64,000 nucleotides of DNA from contig NC_092673.1 of the NCBI RefSeq assembly GCF_964355755.1, positions 687,001 through 751,000 on the forward strand, in the 5' to 3' direction. Positions 61,300 through 64,000 of this stretch are shown here, piece after piece (the stretch's first letter is position 1; each line of letters begins with the position of its first letter). The position numbers and the translations under genes are program-made. This stretch comes from Antedon mediterranea (Eukaryota > Echinodermata > Crinoidea > Comatulida > Antedonidae). The notes below the pieces were generated by a model. It was given only the letters and a program-made list of their open reading frames with translations. It was not told the DNA's origin and made no database searches.

Positions 61300-63571
61300 A
61301 TGGATTCTTTCAGACAGGATGATTACAACAGGTAAATATGCAAAACAAGATTAAATGTAATGTTTTGAAACAAAATGATAATTTGTGTCTAATATAAACA
61401 GTCTAAATAAAAATTGTTTGTCTAATTAAAACTTGTTTAAAAGTTTATAAATTAAACTGTGATCTTGGAAACTTTAAATATAATTATCTGTTATTTTTTG
61501 TTTCTTCTTCGTTTTTATTTAAGGTCACTTTCGTTTGGAGTAGATGAGAACTCGCCCATTCCTAGAGGAGTTTCAAGGAGTGTGAAAGGAAACAGTTTTC
61601 TTCAAGGGCCTAAGAATCATAGTGAACGTATTAGACGATGTATCCTTCAAAATCAAATGAATTAAGGACCTACTAATTCCTTGTTGTGAATATAGGATCG
61701 GTTCATTTTAAATTTAATTCCGAAAATTTGTACAGTACAATCGTTTAGATTGGAGATAAGATTGCACAATCAACATAAAAATGGTGGAAATGTCTAGTTT
61801 CTGAAATCTGCCAAAAACATGGCATAATAATTCAATTCATAATCAACTTGACAACTTCTTTTATTTCCTTTGTCTGATAAAATATGGCAAATAATATATA
61901 TAACTATTATTAACAAAGTAATATGGCAAATAATATATATAACTATTATTAACAAAGTAATATGGCAAATAATATATATAACTTGAAACATATTAAAAAA
62001 AGAACCACATTTTGTTAGTGTCATTGCTTGTGACAGTGGCCTGGTATACTACACCAATTGTTAAGCATTTCCCTAAAGGGCAAATCAAATACAAATATAT
62101 AAACTGAAAGATACACAAATTATGATAAATAAGTTAACAAACGTTTCATAACTAAACAACTTTTTTTCATTAAACATGCAATATATTTTGTAATAGATAA
62201 CATAACAAAAAATATGCAGAAAATAATGTAAATATATATGAGATTCTGTAATTGTTGTTTATGTAACAAACATTGAATGAATAAAGGTGGTAGTAATATG
62301 TAAGTAAGTAATATGGCAAATAATATATATAACTATTATTAACAAAGTAATATGGCAAATATATATATAACTATTATTAACAAAGTAAAGGGAAAATTCT
62401 TGAAACATATTAAAAAAAGAACCACATTTTGATTAGAATTTTTTTTAAATAAAAAAAATCATTTCTTAAATTATATTAGGCTACTATTACAAGTTTGATT
62501 GTGAATAGCAACACTGATTTCTAGGCCCAATCATATTCCATTGTTGTTTTGTCTTAATTTGTTAGCTATGGGATTGCTTGACCAAGTAGCTACTCCAGGC
62601 CTTGGGGTGTCAGCCACACCAAGCTCTTCACTTAAGTACAGTACATGTAAGTTCACATTTATTTAGCCAAAAGCATGGATCTTACAGAAGAAATAAAATG
62701 TGTTTCTTTAATTGTAAGAAAAAGAAAAGATAAATAGTGCACAAACATAATGACAAGTAAACAGAAAAATATATAAAAAATACATATAAAAAAAAACTTT
62801 AAAATATACAATTCTCCAAGTTTATTAATCAAATTCAAAAGTAAATTGGACAAATCTTTTTTCTCTTCTATTTGGTAACCAAATGGCCTATGCATCCACC
62901 TAGGAAAACACACACAGATTTAGTCCCTAAATGGCCTATGCATCCACCTAGGAAAACACACACAGATTTAGTCCCTAAATGGCCTATGTATCCACCTAGG
63001 AAAACACACACAGATTTAGTCCCTAAATGGCCTATGCATCCACCTAGGAAAACACACACAGATTTAGTCCCTAAATGGCCTATGTATCCACCTAGGAAAA
63101 CACACACAGATTTAGTCCCTAAATGGCCTATGTATCCACCTAGGAAAACACACACAGATTTAGTCCCTAAATGGCCTATGCATCCACCTAGGAAAACACA
63201 CACAGATTTAGTCCCTAAATGGCCTATGTATCCACCTAGGAAAACACACACAGATTTAGTCCCTAAATGGCCTATGTATCCACCTAGGAAAACACACACA
63301 GATTTAGTCCCTAAATGGCCTATGTATCCACCTAGGAAAATACACACAGATTTAGTCCCTAAAGTATAAATATTTTATTTGTTTATATCAAAAAAGTAGA
63401 TTGTGAAATTTATGCCAATTTTGAGTGTTTTTAATTTGATTTGACGTTTAATTTGTTTTAGATACACCAAGTAAATTGCCAATACCATCGCAATATGATG
63501 TAACAGGCATAGTAAGTCCAACACCACGAAGACTGAAGACTCAGAATATGCCAGCAGATCCTATGTCATTG
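61300..63571 (+). CDS. 5' part of an unidentified multi-exon gene, continues beyond window
   Basis: Proposed coding exons: 61300-61331, 61524-61639 (or ending 61627), 62566-62646 and 63462-63571, total 113 codons in one frame. It begins MDSFRQDDYNRSLSFGVDEN and later reads MGLLDQVATPGLGVSATPSS and VSPTPRRLKTQNMPADPMSL. An acceptor ('tattacag') 11 bases before the ATG implies an upstream noncoding exon. Exon 2 also stays open to a TAA at 61663 if not spliced, so an alternative 57-residue product is possible. The serine/proline-rich sequence with TP/SP sites looks like a regulatory N-terminal tail. The family is not recognised. Confidence 0.6.
61864..61985. repeat. 39-bp tandem repeat
   Basis: About three copies of 'taatatggcaaataatatat' plus 'ataactattattaacaaag'. 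Related copies reappear at 62310-62385, and both places are followed by 'aaaaaaagaaccacattttg', so a roughly 150-bp piece of the intron has been duplicated. The reading frames through it are repeat artefacts. Confidence 0.8.
62880..63363. repeat. 48-bp tandem repeat, ten copies
   Basis: The unit is about 48 bp (ctaaatggcctatgcatcca, cctaggaaaacacacacaga, tttagtcc). Copies differ mostly at one C/T (tgcatcc or tgtatcc). Because 48 is divisible by 3 and the unit lacks stops in one frame on each strand, it reads open both ways (165 and 159 codons). It lies within an intron bounded by good splice sites, so it is not called as coding. Confidence 0.9.
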
Positions 63572-63734
63572 GTAAATATTGACACACAGGGTTATCATTA
63601 AATGATAACTTTGTCAGTAAATTTATCAAAGTCGTTACTGATTATTTGGTTGTGAATCAAACGTTTAGAAATGATTGCATTTCATACATGTTTATTCCTT
63701 TGTTTTATTTCTTTGTAAAGTAATAAATTCTATG

Positions 63735-64000
63735 AAATCAGTATAAAGATTGAAATCAGTATAAAGATTGAAATCAGTATAAAGATTGAAATCAGTATAA
63801 AGATTGAAATCAGTATAAAGATTGAAATCAGTATAAAGATTGAAATCAGTATAAAGATTGAAATCATTATAAAGATTGAAATCAGTATAAAGATTGAAAT
63901 CAGTATAAAGATTGAAATCAGTATAAAGATTGAAATCAGTATAAAGATTGAAATCAGTATTAAGATTGAAATCAGTATTAAGATTGAAATCAGTATTAAG
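63735..64000. repeat. 18-bp tandem repeat running off the window
   Basis: About 15 copies of 'attgaaatcagtataaag'. The last three or more carry 'attaag' instead of 'ataaag', so variants spread from one side. It lies in an intron of the plus-strand gene. Confidence 0.95.

Noticed and set aside
62170-62358. Small tyrosine-rich frame
   Set aside because: Translation of the AT-rich 39-bp repeat and its neighbour; no support.

Overview
This is eukaryotic, AT-rich DNA: spliced genes with GT-AG introns, non-LTR retrotransposon fragments, DNA transposons and minisatellites. The gene family and the style of repeats suggest a marine invertebrate deuterostome, perhaps an echinoderm. The species is inference; no rRNA or mitochondrial marker is present.

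Left third (1-22248): nine and a bit direct tandem copies of a 1.75-2.8 kb unit. Each complete copy carries an internal array of a 25-bp minisatellite and short islands flanked by good splice signals. The array stops abruptly at about 22248, inside what looks like intron 1 of a truncated gene copy (paralog C) whose only visible coding exon, MATPEK, is at 22518-22535.

Middle (24622-57759): two complete minus-strand paralogs, A (24622-36606) and B (44004-57759), each of 15 coding exons with matching phases. Reading across the splice sites gives proteins of about 1970 and 2232 residues. Both have RRM-like and KH-like modules, an acidic repeat-rich linker, macro domain 1, more RRM/KH-like modules, macro domain 2, two consecutive C3HC4 RING fingers and a Deltex C-terminal (DTC) domain. 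This combines in one chain the parts that vertebrates split between PARP9 (macro domains) and DTX3L (RING-DTC). The expected role is ADP-ribose-directed ubiquitination, probably in innate immunity; a kappaB-like site and a CCAAT box recur upstream of all three paralog starts. Copy A has a 1-bp frameshift in exon 10, and a 4-kb transposon complex sits between its start and those promoter elements. Copy B has more copies of its acidic coding repeats and lacks 88 codons before macro domain 2.

Because A and B align through introns and flanks, each serves as the empty-site control for insertions in the other. This dates several mobile elements to after the duplication: a LINE and a 503-bp MITE in A, a LINE with a 9-bp target duplication in B, and a pogo-like MITE in B whose position in A holds TACAGTA, the form of a Tc1/mariner excision footprint.

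Right end (58592-64000): an intronless minus-strand gene of unknown function (428 codons), then the 5' part of a plus-strand multi-exon gene that runs off the window, with 39-, 48- and 18-bp tandem repeats in its introns.
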